A stretch of DNA of 64,000 nt from Eucommia ulmoides (GCA_016647705.1 JAENRU010000432.1:496001-560000); one strand, 5' to 3'; positions 1-12,296 are shown, counted from the stretch's first letter. Notes: generated by a model from the letters alone, not told the origin. Made by a program: numbers and translations.

Positions 1-1224
1 TTCAGAATTGAAAATGTTCAAATTAAAAGTACAAGGATTGAAGTGGTATTTTTGTAAAACTTTAGGGTTCAAAGGGAAAAACCTTTGAAATTAAATTGGT
101 AGTTGGTGAAATCATGTAAAAAATAATGGATTTGGTATTGGGAGTCCATCTTATTTAATTCAAATTAAAATATATTTAAATTTATAAAATAAAAATAAAT
201 AAATTTTTATTATATAGTCTAATTTTTTGAATTTTAAATTTTTGAGTAGAAATTATTTTTCAACCCGTATTGGTATTTAGTTAATAATAATTATGATATC
301 TAAATTCGTTGGATTCTTTTCTGAGTCACGTGGATTACTCCATAAATTGATGATTTCACTTACACTCGTTAATTTCGAGAAAATTGGATCAATTAGCCTT
401 TTGCCCTAAACTTTTTGCTTGAGTCAACTAGATGGAGTAAGAAGATATCTATGTTGAGAAAGATTTATTCGAGAGAAAAATTGAGTGAGACAAAGCCAGT
501 ACGTAAAAGGATTGGGATCATTGCCACTTACAGCAACGTGATGCAATAACAAAAAACAGACAGTCCCAGATCTGGTCCATGCAAACTCGGTATATTGAAG
601 TTGAACAAAAGTTAATAGTTAGCTTGAATTTCGATAATATTAATTAAAAAAAAAAAACTAAATATTAAAATTGACTTATTTATAATTCCCATTTTAACCC
701 TGCTATTCTTGATTCCAAACATTATCTATTTTAAAGTGGAAGTTAAAATTAAGAATGAACCGCTCACATCTCTCTAATCTCTTTATTCATTTCAAATCAA
801 TGGTCAAAATCTTCGTTCCCGCTATTAATATTTTCCATGAAATAATTATTCCTTATTTTTTAAAAATATACATTTTCACCCCTTTATTTTTAGAAAAAAT
901 CAATTGCAGTCTTTAAAAATTCATATACTCCTCCTCTACTTTATTTAAATTTCAAGTGAACCCCTAAAAAAAATTATATCCTTTAAAAAATGCTCTACAT
1001 TTTTTGTTATATGTATATCAAGAATCAAAATTATAACATCAAAATATTTAAATTAAAAATATATGTTAAAATATTTTTCTAGATCTGCATATTATGCGAA
1101 TCTAAAACTAGTTAGCTATTGATTGCATTTCCCAACCATGAAATTTTGGGCAAATTATATATATAATTTACTCAATAAATATTTCTTTTTTATTTAAAAA
1201 AAAAAGGAATGGAAAGGGACAGAC
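1..1224. repeat. Left copy of a duplicated segment (flank of fold-back element A)
   Basis: No gene is visible. Bases 1-87 are the right end of a MITE seen complete at 5374-5644. The following ~640 bases match 5645-6258, and 728-1224 match 7345-7836, so the whole stretch is a diverged direct copy of the region before fold-back element B. The right-hand copy carries an extra ~1.1 kb insertion. The left limit of this copy is outside the window. Confidence 0.8.
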
Positions 1225-1320
1225 GAGTTCTTTACCAACTAAATATGTTTAAAAAAAAAAAAACCAATTACTGAAAACGAGTCGATTTGAACTTATTTAC
1301 CAAACCCAATTGAGTTGGGG

Positions 1321-1372
1321 ATGTGATCCCCGGGTATGGAAACCGGATGTGATCCCCGGGTATGGAAACCGG
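1321..1372. repeat. 26-bp tandem duplication in the GC-rich arm of element A
   Basis: The 26-bp unit beginning ATGTGATCCCCGGGTATGG occurs twice head to tail (1321-1346 and 1347-1372). Arm copies in element B have only one unit, so this is a local duplication within the palindrome cluster. Confidence 0.85.
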
Positions 1373-2109
1373 GGGTTCCCAACCCCAGGTACAAAAAAAG
1401 AGGTTCCGTATACCCAATTCACAACCCCGGGTATATAAGACTTTTATTTTTTTATTTTTTTTTCTGAGGGTTAAACCCAGGGTTGGGTACCCCGGGTTCT
1501 ATGTGAAACCCGGGGTACCCAACCCCTGGTTTAGCCTTCTAAAAAAACGATTAATCATAAAATGATCCCAAATGAATTTTTAATGTTTTTAGCAATTTTG
1601 AGTTAATTAATGGTGGTCTATCAGTATTTTAAATAAATATAATTTTTTTGTGCATAAATTACGTTCAAAACACTTTATAATGCTTTTTATAATACTAAAA
1701 ACGGACAAGTGAATGATTTTTAAAAAATCGCCAAAGTTGGTCAGATGAGTTGTTTCGATGATGGTATAATTTTTTCGGCAATTTGAAGTTTACAAAAGAT
1801 GATTTATCCGTAATAGAAATAGACCCCATTTTTTTTATACAAACTAAGTTCATAACACTACATAATAAAACTTAGAACACTAGAAACGGATTAGTAAATA
1901 ATTTTTAAATAATCGTCAAAATTGGTCGAATGAGTTATTTCGATAATGATACAGTTTTTTTGGAAAACTGAATTAACAAAAGATGGCATATCCGTAACAG
2001 AAATGAACCCAATTTTTTTTGTATACAAACTATGTTCATAACACTACATAATAAAGTTGGGAATACTAAAAATGGATTAGTGAATAATTTTTAAATAATC
2101 GACAAAAAT

Positions 2110-2345
2110 TGATTAAATAAAGCATAATATTGAAGAAATAAATAGCCAACAAAATTTTTATATATGAGCGACAAAAGAAAATGGTGAAAAAAAGATGTCC
2201 ATAGTATGTTAGACTCAAGGTTCGAACCCAAGACCAAGAACGAAAATGAAACTCCTGGAGCCAACAAGGCAAAACCAACTTAACAATATTAGTGCCAACA
2301 AAATCTCTTAAATAATCAGTTTGTCTACCAATACTTATTTAAAAG
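2110..2345. repeat. Insertion in element A with a Pol III B-box-like motif
   Basis: This stretch has no counterpart in element B, where the subrepeat joins directly to the conserved interior at about 8503. It contains GGTTCGAACCC near 2220, a perfect-looking tRNA B box that reads on either strand. A SINE or tRNA-derived insertion is possible, but no convincing A box or poly(A) tail was fixed. Confidence 0.35.
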
Positions 2346-2537
2346 TTGGGTCCAAGCCATCACTATGACATTCAAAGATTTCAGTTTTATCAACAGGACA
2401 AAATGCACGGTCGCGATAAAGATTACAAATTTAGCCACCCGAAATCAAAAAACAATCACACCAAACGGACGACCGAGCGCAAAGTTATGCTCATCCAAAC
2501 TTTTTCTATTTTCTTACATGTAGTTTTCTCTACTCTT

Positions 2538-2620
2538 GTCATCTTACTCTCTTAATTTATCAGTCCTCACACCACACGTCATCTTACTCTCTTAATTTAT
2601 CAGTCCTCACACCACTCGTC
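2538..2620. repeat. 40-bp tandem duplication in the interior of element A
   Basis: A unit containing ATCTTACTCTCTTAATTTAT is repeated with a 40-bp period (2541 and 2581). In element B only one unit is present, and it is followed at once by the LTR-like insertion starting at 8738. Confidence 0.85.
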
Positions 2621-3840
2621 ACCATAAAGTTGATCACAATTCATGCATCTAAACGAAAAACTTAGCAAGCTAGTTAGAGTGAGATGAAAAAAAATATCAA
2701 AGGGAGGATTTAAAAGAAATAAGCCCAATTTTTCCCCCTTATTGAAATGTGTGAATTGTATTGGACCTTTTGGAATTTTGTTGGGCATGATTTGAAATTC
2801 AAAACACTTTTACTTGTTATACCATGTGTAGAATGAAATGACCCATCAATTTTATAAAATCTCGATTATTTAGAATTTTGCAGCCCTTGATTTGAAATTA
2901 AAAAAAAAAAACTGACCTAATACTGAAAAAAAGAAAGTGACATTACCCAAGACCAGGAGAAGACATGACTGTTTGTATACAAAACTATGTCATGTATACA
3001 ACTCATCTGATCAACTTTAACGATTATTTAAAAATTATTCACTAGTCTGTTTTTAGTGTTCTCAATTATATTATGTAGTGTTATAAACATAGTTTATATT
3101 AAAAAAAAAAAATGGGTTCATTTCTGTTACGGATAAGCCATCTTTTGTTAACTCCAAATTGCCGAAAAAATTACGTTGTCATCGAAAAAGCTCATCTGAC
3201 CAATTTTGATGATTTTTTAAAAATTATTCACTAATCCGTTTTTAGTGTTCTAAGTTTTATTATGTAGTGTTATGAACATAATTTGTATAAAAAAAAAGTT
3301 GGGTTAATTTCTATTATTAATAGGCCATCTTTTGTTAACTTCAAATTAACCAAAAAATTACGCCGTCATCGAAACAACTCATTTGACCAACTTTGACATT
3401 TTTTTAAAAATCATTCACTCGTCCGTTTTTAGTAATGTGAAAAGTATTATAGAGTGTTTTGAATATAATTTATACAAAAAAAAAAATTATTTAAAATACC
3501 GATAAACCATCGTTAATTAACTCAAAATTGTCGAAAAAATTAAAAATTCATTTGGGGCCATTTTATGATTAATTGGTTTTTTTTTAAGAGGGCTAAACCC
3601 AGGGTTGGGTACCCCGGGTTTAACCCTCAGAAAAAACAAAAAAAAGAAAAAGAAAAAAAAAGCCTTGTATAACCGGGGATGTGAACCCCGGCTGGGTATA
3701 CAGAACCTCTTTTTTTGTACCTCGGGTTCCAATATCCAGGGATCACATCTCGACCCACTTGGGTTTGGTAAATAAGTTCAAATCAACTCGTTTTCGGTAA
3801 AAAAAAATAAAAAATAAAAACATATTTATTCGGATAAATG

Positions 3841-4513
3841 AAAATTTTATTGATAAGACCTTTTCAATTATACCCAACATCTTATTGCGAATAATTCCGA
3901 CAACTTCCGGAGCAAAAGAGGGGTTCTATGGAATAATTTCAATTGACTTTGGCTACATGATTTATGTAAACCATTTAATGCTTGTAGTGGTTTGAGAATT
4001 GGATAAAGAAAGAAAAGAAGGGTAAATCGGACATTTTGTAACACAATGAGTGAACTCACTAACATTTTCTACATAAATTGATATTTTTATGAGTTGTTAT
4101 GAAGCTCAATATTGGCTACAATGACATAATTAACCTTCATCAAAGGTTAAGCACTAGTGAGTTGGGATAGGATAATCACTAATTAGTCTATGCCGGCCAA
4201 GGTATATAAAATTGTCTTTACCCTTAGGTTGTATATTTTATTTTTATAATATTTTTTTTCAAATCAAAATTAATTGAAATATTTTTTTTAATATTAATTG
4301 ATATATATATCTTAGATCAGATGAGGTGAGGTGAGGTCGGATATTATAATATTTTCTTTTTTCAAGTTGGATAAGGTCAATTTTGGTTGGGTACATATAA
4401 AGATAAATTTTATTATCTTATACCGCTTTATCAGATATTTAACAGTTTCACTTAAATTTAAACCATAGTGAGATTTACCAATGGCACAACGTCGGAAGTC
4501 TAGTAATCCTCCC
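3841..4513. other. Intergenic AT-rich DNA, no gene seen
   Basis: This lies between fold-back element A and the hAT-like MITE. Only short ORFs without recognisable domains are present, and homology to the second segment copy stops at the left edge. Confidence 0.6.
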
Positions 4514-4521
4514 ATAGCTAT

Positions 4522-5045
4522 TAGGGATGGTCATGGGTCGGGCTCGGGCCGGGTTTTGACTAGGATATTACACAAAAATGTTAGGCCCTAACCCGGCCCG
4601 ACTCTATGATCGGGCCCTAATTTCATGCCCAAGCCCGGCCCTACAAAAAAAAAATAAAGTCCAGGCCCGGCCCTAACCCGGCTCTATAATTTTTTATTTT
4701 TTTTAAATTTAAAAACTAAATACTAAAATTACAAAATGGCCCTCAACTCTCTCTCTATGGAGATGAATAAAATTAGGGCTAAATTATCTAGTTGAAATCG
4801 AAAATTATAAAATGGTCCCCCTCTCTCTCTCTCTCTATATATATATATATTTATATTTTAAAAAAAGTTCGGGCCGAGCCGACCCTAAATAAAAATGATA
4901 AAGCCCAAGCTCGGCTCTAAAAATGAATGGACCTTAATTTTTAGGCCCTAGTCCGGCCCATGGGCTTAAACACCAGGCCCAAATTCTAAAAAAATAGGGT
5001 CGAACTGGGCGGACTGATCGGGCCGCCGGGCCCATGACCATCCCA
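4522..5045. mobile_element. hAT-like MITE with 8-bp target-site duplication
   Basis: This is a 524-bp element with imperfect inverted ends: the left begins TAGGGATGGTCATGGG and the right ends CCCATGACCATCCCA. It is flanked by a perfect 8-bp direct repeat ATAGCTAT (4514-4521 and 5046-5053), as expected for the hAT superfamily. The ends are rich in GGCCCGG-type words and the centre is AT-rich with a CT/TA microsatellite near 4820-4850. There is no coding capacity. Related copies lie at 18433-18979 and 18983-19440. Confidence 0.85.
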
Positions 5046-5053
5046 ATAGCTAT

Positions 5054-5091
5054 CACCATACTTTTGTGATCCAAAATTAATCATTATGACC

Positions 5092-5138
<47 letters not shown>

Positions 5139-5373
5139 AAGAAAGGCATTTGTCATGAAATGACACAAAAATTCTAATATTGACCTTTTTGCCCCCTTTA
5201 TTGTTCTTCATTGCGTGTGACACACTTTTTCTAGACTCTAGAGGAGACCCCCATTTTCTTCATTATCATCATTTTTATACCCTAAAGAAAATGATAAGCA
5301 AATATTTAATATAAGGTTGTTTTCATAGGGATAATAAACACTTCTCCTTATAATATATAATTATTAAATTAAG
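5054..5373. other. Intergenic DNA with a long poly(A) tract
   Basis: A run of about 37 A lies at 5100-5136. No gene is seen. The 14-mer CTAGACTCTAGAGG at 5231-5244 recurs at 12297-12310, just beyond fold-back element B. Confidence 0.55.
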
Positions 5374-5644
5374 CGGTTTTTGCACTTTGTATCCCTTGAG
5401 TTTCAGATAAATCTCACTTTAATCTCGTCGGTTCAATCTGAACATATTAAACACAAAAATCACCCACGTGTCAGGCACAAAAATCATGCACGTGGTTGAT
5501 TTCCATTAAAAAAAATGACGAGATTAACTATATGGATTCAATTGACACGATTTGGATACTTCAGAATTTAAAGCGTTCAAATTAAAAGTGCAGGGATTAA
5601 AATGGTATTTTTGTAAAACTTTAGGGTGCAAAGTGAAAAACCTT
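5374..5644. mobile_element. MITE of the 'CACTTTGTACCCC' family (Mutator-like)
   Basis: The inverted ends are TTTTTGCACTTTGTATCCC on the left and GGGTGCAAAGTGAAAAA on the right. Possible 9-bp flanks TTAAATTAA and TGAAATTAA differ at one base. It is the same family as the copy at 14117-14485, which has a perfect 9-bp duplication. The right end of another copy opens the window (1-87). Confidence 0.65.
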
Positions 5645-7836
5645 TGAAATTAAATTGGTAGTTGCTGAAATCATGTCAAAAATAATGGATTTGGTATTGG
5701 AAGTCTCTTATCTTATTTAATTCAAATTAAAATATATTTAAATTTATAAAATAAAAAAAAAATAAAAAATTATTATATAGTCATGTAATTTTCGAATTTT
5801 AAATTTTTGCATAGAAATTATTTTTCAACCCGTGTTGGTATTTAGTTAATATTAATTATGATATCTAAATTCATTAGATTCTTCTCTGAGTCGCGTGGAT
5901 TACTCCATAAATTGATGATTTCGAGAAAATTGAATCATTTAGCTCTAATCTTTCTGCTTGAGTCTGCTAGATGTTGAAAAGATTTATTCGAGAGAAAAAT
6001 TGAGTGAGACAAAGTCAGTACGTAAAAGGATTAGGATCATTGCCACTTACAGCAACGTGAAGCGATAACAAAAAACAGACAGTCCCAGATCCGGTCCATG
6101 CAAACTCGGTATATTGAAGTTGAACAAAAGTTAATAATTAGATTGAATTTCGATAATATTAATTAAAAAAAAAAAAAAAAAAAAACTAAATATTAAAATT
6201 GACTTATTTGTAATTCCCATTTTAACCCTGCTATTCTTGATTCCAAACATTACCTATTGGCTCATAAGGCTAAAATTGTATATATACCGGAATCAGGTCC
6301 ATCCAACAGCATAATGGGCCTAAATAAAGCTGGTCAAATATTGGGCCCAGGCCCATTTATGGAAAAGCTTCTTGGCCCATTGGGTAGGCCCCAAAAAATA
6401 TTTGGAGGTCTATTTTAGGCCATTTTGTTTTTAGGCCGCGTTTGGTTACTATTTCAGTTCTCTGATTCTTGTTCTCGTGGAATTAATGTACATAAACGCG
6501 TTTCTGTTTTCAGAATTTTGGGATTAATTTTGTACTATTTCTTGAATTTCTTAAGAATCTGAGAAACAAAAAAATGTTGATTTCGAACTCCCACAAATTT
6601 TCTCATTCACTTTTTTTTTGGTAGACAAATCTGCAAACTTGAATTTTTTATCCATACAGTCCATCTACTACAGTAATTTTTTTAAAAGGTCAAAGTCACT
6701 GTATGACATGAAAGTCACTGTCCTTTGAACTTTTGACAGAATTATTAGACTTCTCAGATTCTTGTTTTTAGGCCGCGTTTGGTTACTATTTCAGTTCTCT
6801 GATTCTTGTTCCCGCTCTTGGAATTAATGTACATAAACGTGTTTCTGTTTTCAGAATTTTGGGATTAATTTTGTACTATTTCTTGAATTTCTTAAAAATC
6901 TGAGAAACAAAAAAATGTTGATTTCGATTCACTCCCACAAATTTTCACATTCACTTGAATTTTTTATCCATACAGTCCATCTACTACAGTAATTTTTTTA
7001 AAAGGTCAAAGTCACTGTATGACATGAAAATCACTATCCTTTGAACTTTTGACGGAATTATTAGACTTCTCAAATAGTTATAATGCATTGTAAAATTTAG
7101 GTTCTATAACAAAAACTTTTTTTTTTCTTAAAACATCATTTCTTAATTAATCACATCATTTTTAATTTTTAATTTTTTTTACACATTATTAATAAATATT
7201 TTATATGCAATTTTTTGAAAAATATTTTCAAAAACAAAAATCAAAGAGATTCTATAGAAATAATAATAACATTAAAAAAAAAAAAAAAAAAGTGGGTCAA
7301 TTTAGAATTTATTGTAATATGGAAAATCATATCATATCATATACTATTTTTTAAAGTGGAAGTTAAAATTAAGAATGAAATGCTCAAAATAAGACATATT
7401 TTCAATCTTTTTATTCATTTCAAATCAATGGTCAAGATTTTCTTGACCGCTATTAATATTTTTCATGAAATAATCATTCCTTATTTTTTGAAAATATACA
7501 TTTTCACCCCTTTATTTTTTTTAAAAAAAAAATCATATACTCTTCCCCTAATTTATATAAATTTCAAGTGAACTCCTAAAAAAATTATATCCTTTAAAAA
7601 ATGCTCTATATTTTCTGTTATATGTATATCAAGAATCAAAATTATAACATCAAAATATTTAAATTAAAAATATATGTTAAAAAAAATTTCTAGATCCGCA
7701 TATTATACGGGTCTAAAACTAGTTAGCTATTGATAGCATTTCCCAACGGTGAAATTTTGGGCAAATTATATATATAATGTACTCAATAAATATTTTTTTT
7801 TTATTTAAAAAAAAAAGGGTATGGAGAGGGAGAGAC
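5645..7836. repeat. Right copy of the duplicated segment (flank of element B)
   Basis: Bases 5645-6258 match ~88-727 and bases 7345-7836 match ~728-1224, in the same order and orientation. The intervening 6259-7344 is a later insertion. The 118-aa ORF at 7215-7571 falls in low-complexity AT-rich sequence and has no recognisable domain. Confidence 0.8.
6259..7344. mobile_element. ~1.1-kb insertion containing a tandem duplication
   Basis: This is absent from the left copy of the segment, which runs straight through near base 727. CTATT occurs at both junctions and may be a short target duplication. Inside, a unit starting GGCCGCGTTTGGTTACTATT is present twice head to tail (from 6434 and from 6771, period 337 bp; the second unit lacks ~22 bp). 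The GCGTTTGGT start resembles ends of hAT-like MITEs. No coding capacity is seen. Confidence 0.6.
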
Positions 7837-10800
7837 GAGTTTTGTTCCAAATAAATATGTTTTAAAAAAAAATACTGAAAATGAGCCGATTTGAATTTAT
7901 TTACCAAACCCAAGTGAGTCGGGGATGTGATCCCCGAGTATTGGAACCCGGGGTTCCCAACCCCGGGTACAAAAAAGGAGGTTCCGTATACCCACGGTTC
8001 ACAACCCCGGGTATACAAGGCTTTTATTTTTGTTTTTGTTTTTTCTGAGGGTTAAACCTAGGGTTGGGTACCCCTAGTTCTATGTAGAACCCAGGGTACC
8101 CAACCGCGGGTTTAGCCCTCTAAAAAAAATTGATTAATCATAAAATGGCCCTAAATGAATTTTTAATGTTTTTGGCAACTTTGAGTTAATTAGTGGTGGT
8201 CTATCGGTATTTTAAATAAATCCAAGTTTTGTGCATAAATTACGTTCAAAACACTCCATAATGTTTTTTACAATACTAAAAACGGACGAGTGAATGATTT
8301 AAAAAAAAAAAAAAAAATCGCTAAAGTTGGTCAGATGAGTTGTTTCGAAGACAGTGTAATTTTTTCGAAAATTGGGAGTTAACAAAAAATGGCCAATTCG
8401 TAATAGAAATTAACCTAATTTTTTTTTTATACAAACTTTGTTCATAACACTACATGATAAAATTTAGAACACTAAAAACAGATTACTGAATAATTTTTAA
8501 ATAGTTGGGTCCGAGCCATCACTATGGCATTTGAAGTTTTCAGTTTTATCAATGGGTCAAAATGCACGCTCGCCGTGAAGATTACAAATTTAGCCACTTG
8601 AAATCAAAAAAGAAATTGCCTCGAATGGACCACCGAACGCAAAGTTATGCCCATCCAAACTTTTTCTATTTTCTTTTATATAATTTTCTATTATCTTGTC
8701 ATCTTACTCTCTTAATTTATTGATCCTACACCACACGTGTCACACCCCACCCTGAACCCCCGTCATGTGGGGCCGGCGTGACGTAGACATGATACTGCCC
8801 AACTGACTAGACAACCTCAATACGTCCATAACAAAATTGTAAAGCTATACAACACGTATAATAGTCTCATCCGATAGGGATATACCGTCCTGAAATATAA
8901 ATACAAACAAACAAATCCCCTAAACCTCACTTACATTTCATTTATGATATCTCGTCTCCAGAATTTGTCTCGAATGACTCCTTTGCATGACCCACATAAC
9001 TCTATTTAGTGCCAGTAGGGGACCGACCGACTCCTAGCTATTTTATCTGCGAGTGTACTGCCTTCTTAGTGAAAATATTTTTAAGATAATAATTCATTCT
9101 ACAACATCTAAATGAATTAAGCGTAAGTATGTAAACAACGCGTAACTAGTAAAATTTTCCATAATATGAGCACTGGAAATAAACCCATAAGTATAAGTTT
9201 CATCCAAATTCAACTAATATAAAATCATACCAATCACCAGAATAAATAATGAATTACCCACTATAAGTAAAATACCACATCTCAAACACACATCTCAAAT
9301 ACACACCTCAAACATACACACTGGCCAGCCCTAGTGATCGTTTTAACCTCATTATCGAGAGTTTACAACGGTACCGTACCATCCGTAGGATATGCCTTCC
9401 TACGAACACTCATCACTCCGCCGAAGCGGATAATCACTGTACAGTATAAACGTCTAACATCACTCTGCCGAAGCAGATAAATATCACTCCACCGAAGCAG
9501 ATAACCCCACTCTACCGAAACAAATAAATACTATGGCATCGTCAAATCAAATACAGCATCATCGAATCACAACTCAATAAATATCGTCTACTCAACCTCG
9601 TCAAATCTCCACGTCTATCTCTTTTTCTCAAAACCCACTTTTAAATCCAAAAATCATATTTCACACTTTTTTTTTTTTTAAGAAAACGTCTGATTTTATC
9701 AAAACCACTTTTTCATTCTTTATTTTTAGAAAACAGATGTTTCCTATTCTCTTTTAAAAACACCATCTGATTTCACCAAATCCAACAAAAATTCATTTTC
9801 AGTTTCATTTCGAAAACCAGCGAAATCTTCCGAAAATCCAGTTTACCAACTCTCCCTCATCCTGCTTGATCCATATAATTTATAAAATTGTACGGTTTAA
9901 GTAAACCAATATTTCATCATATCTATATACAAAAATAATTTGGCAAGAAGATAGTACACTCACCTCATTATCCGTTCTCCAAAACCTTCACCGATCACAC
10001 TCTATCGGGATACCGGTGCCTGCGAGCCTGTTCCTAAATCGTTTGGCGATCACGAGATGGGTTTTTGATTTCCAGTGGGGTGGTTTGTGTAATTCCCCCC
10101 ATTTTATTTTATTTTTTCCTTTTTCCCTTTCTTTTTTTTTTTTTTTTTTCCTCTTTCTTCCCCGTTTCTGTTTTCCTGTTTGCATTCCCGGCCGACGTCT
10201 CCCTCCTTCTCTCCCCAACTTCGACGATCTTATACACACACACACACCTCGCCGCAGGGCAACACCACCGGCCAAACAACACACACACACACAAGTACAC
10301 CCGACAACACACACACACACTCCGGATGAGAAGATCACCCACACGCCTGCTCCGAAACTGCCGGCAACACAAACACATACATGCGTCGGCATCGGACAAT
10401 GAGCAGCAGCCCACACACAACACCTACCCACGGCAGTGCCACACCACCTGATCACCATCCCCGCCGATGATCCACACCGAAACACACCCACATACGTAAC
10501 ACTGTAACCGAACAGAGCACACACCCAGCCGTCAGTGAACAGCAACGCACACCCACATTCGCACAATTGAACACCCACGCACACCCAACACACACAAATC
10601 AAACTGAATGGACCGCCACCACCCACGCCGGACCGCACCCCACCGCCGGCGAACCTCTCTCTTTCTCTTCGCTTTCTCCCTCTTCCTTCTCTGTTTTGCG
10701 GTTCCTGTTTTGAGAGTTGTTTTCGTGATCATTACATGCATAAATCAGCATTTATATACATATAGCTAGTGGACTAAGCGTTAAGCTCCCCTTGCCACGT

Positions 10801-11541
10801 CACTGTTCATTCTCTGCTTCCGGCCGGTGGCTCCCGATCACACACACATATATATATAAATAAATCTTTGTGAAATTACCCTTTTCTCCCCTTAATTTCT
10901 TAAAATCTTCATTTTAGTTTAAGTCCACTTTTAAGATTTTCTTAAATTGCAATTGCACCCCTAAAAGTTTTAATTTTAAGATAAATGTCAATTTACCTCC
11001 CAAGGTTTGGATTTAATGTTTTCTAAATTTGCGAATTGACCCCTAGATTTTTAATTTGAATTTTTATTGACCCAATTTCATCCCGAATTTTTCCAGTTAC
11101 TCTAAAATGCAACTAAAATGACGTACATGCTACGATTGAGATCTTATAACACGTCACCATAAAGTTTATCACAATTCATGCATCAAAACGAATAAATAAG
11201 CCCAATTTTTCCCTCTTATTGAAATGTGTGAACTGTATTGGACTTCTTGGAATTTTGTTAGGCATGATTTAAAATTTAAAAAACTTTTACTTGTTATACG
11301 ATGGTAAAGTGAAATGACCCATCAATTTTATAAAATCTCTATTATTTGGAATTTTGCAGTCCTTGATTTGAAATTAAAACAAAAAAACAAAAAAAACTGA
11401 CGTAGTACTGAAAAAAAGAAAGTGATCAACCTAGAACCAGGAGAAGACATGATAGTTTGTATACAAAACTATGTCATGTATACAACTCATCCTACCAATT
11501 TTGATGATTATTTAAAAATTATTGTAGTATTATGAATATAG

Positions 11542-11583
<42 letters not shown>

Positions 11584-12295
11584 GGTTCATTTCTGTTACG
11601 GATAGGCCACCTTTTGTTAACTCCAAATTACCGAAAAAATTACGCCGTCATCGAAACAGCTCATCTGGCCAACTTTGGTCATTTTTTAAAAATTATTCAC
11701 TAATCCGTTTTTAGTGTTTTAAGTTTTATTATGTAGTGTCATGAACATAATTTGTATAAAAAAAATTGGGTTCATTTCTATTACTGATAAGTCATCTTTT
11801 GTTAACGTTAACTTGTCGAAAAAATTACGTCATCATCGAAATAACTCATCTGACCAACTTTGACGATTTTTTAAAAATCATTCATTCGTCCGTTTTTACT
11901 TTTTAGTGATGTAAAAAATATTATAGAGTGTTTTGAACGTAATTTATGTAAAAAAAAAAAAATTTATTTAAAATATCGATAAATCACCGATAATTAACTC
12001 AAAGTTGTTAGAAACATTAAAAATTCATTTAGGGTCATTTTATGATTAATCGTTTTTTCTTTTAAGAGGGCTAAACCCGGGGTTGGGTACCCCGGGTTTA
12101 ACCCTCAAAAAAAATATAAAAAAAAAAAAAAAAAGCCTTGTATACCCGGGGTTGTGAACCCCGGCTGGGTATACAAAACCTCTTTTTTTGTACCTTAGGA
12201 TCACATCTCGATTTACTTGGCCTTGGTAAATAACTTCAAATCGGCTCGTTTTGGGTAAAACAAATTTAAAAACATATTTACTTGGTAAAGAAGAG
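7837..12295. mobile_element. Fold-back transposon B, interrupted by an LTR-like insertion
   Basis: This has the same architecture as element A. The left arm starts near 7837 (GAGTTTTGTTCC) and the right arm ends near 12295 (RC of the tip: TTCTTTACCAAGTAAATATG). GC-rich palindrome clusters are at 7915-8125 and 12066-12210. The left arm has fewer ~180-bp subrepeats than the right arm (11460-11950). The interior (8503-8737 and 11154-11400) matches element A and is split by a ~2.4-kb insertion at 8738. No transposase gene is present. Confidence 0.72.
8738..11148 (-). mobile_element. Probable solo LTR of a Ty3/gypsy-type element
   Basis: This insertion of about 2.4 kb sits in the interior of element B; element A gives the empty site. 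The plus-strand left edge reads TGTCACACCCCACCC, so on the minus strand the element ends GGGTGTGACA, like Tekay/Del-type gypsy LTRs. ACACG lies at both edges (8733-8737 and 11149-11153), a plausible 5-bp target duplication. A TG...CA reading instead ends at 11151 and leaves no clean duplication. It carries repeated CCGAAGCRGATAA words (9420-9520) and a CA-rich stretch (10230-10600). ORFs here are compositional, and no gag or pol motif was seen. Confidence 0.6.
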
Positions 12296-12296
12296 A

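Larger units (their letters stand above)
1225..3840. mobile_element. Fold-back transposon A (long terminal inverted repeats)
   Basis: Two long arms, about 1225-2105 and 2985-3840, are reverse complements of each other. The left end reads GAGTTCTTTACCAACTAAAT; the right end is decayed near 3840. Each arm has an AT-rich tip with a TTGAACTTATTTACC motif, then a GC-rich cluster of short palindromes (1315-1545; 3588-3752), then about three tandem subrepeats of ~180 bp with words such as CATAACACTACATAATAAA. The interior (about 2346-2840) is shared with elements B and C and has no credible ORF. The segment 2110-2345 is absent from copy B and looks like a later insertion. The design resembles fold-back or Mutator-like elements with long inverted repeats. 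The element is non-autonomous. Confidence 0.75.

Noticed and set aside
7215-7571. 118-aa plus-strand ORF
   Set aside because: It is Lys/Ile/Phe-rich from AT-rich sequence and straddles a repeat insertion junction.
9988-10741. ORFs of 69-216 aa on both strands
   Set aside because: They arise from CA- and T-rich low-complexity sequence inside the LTR-like insertion and show no gag, pol or other domain.
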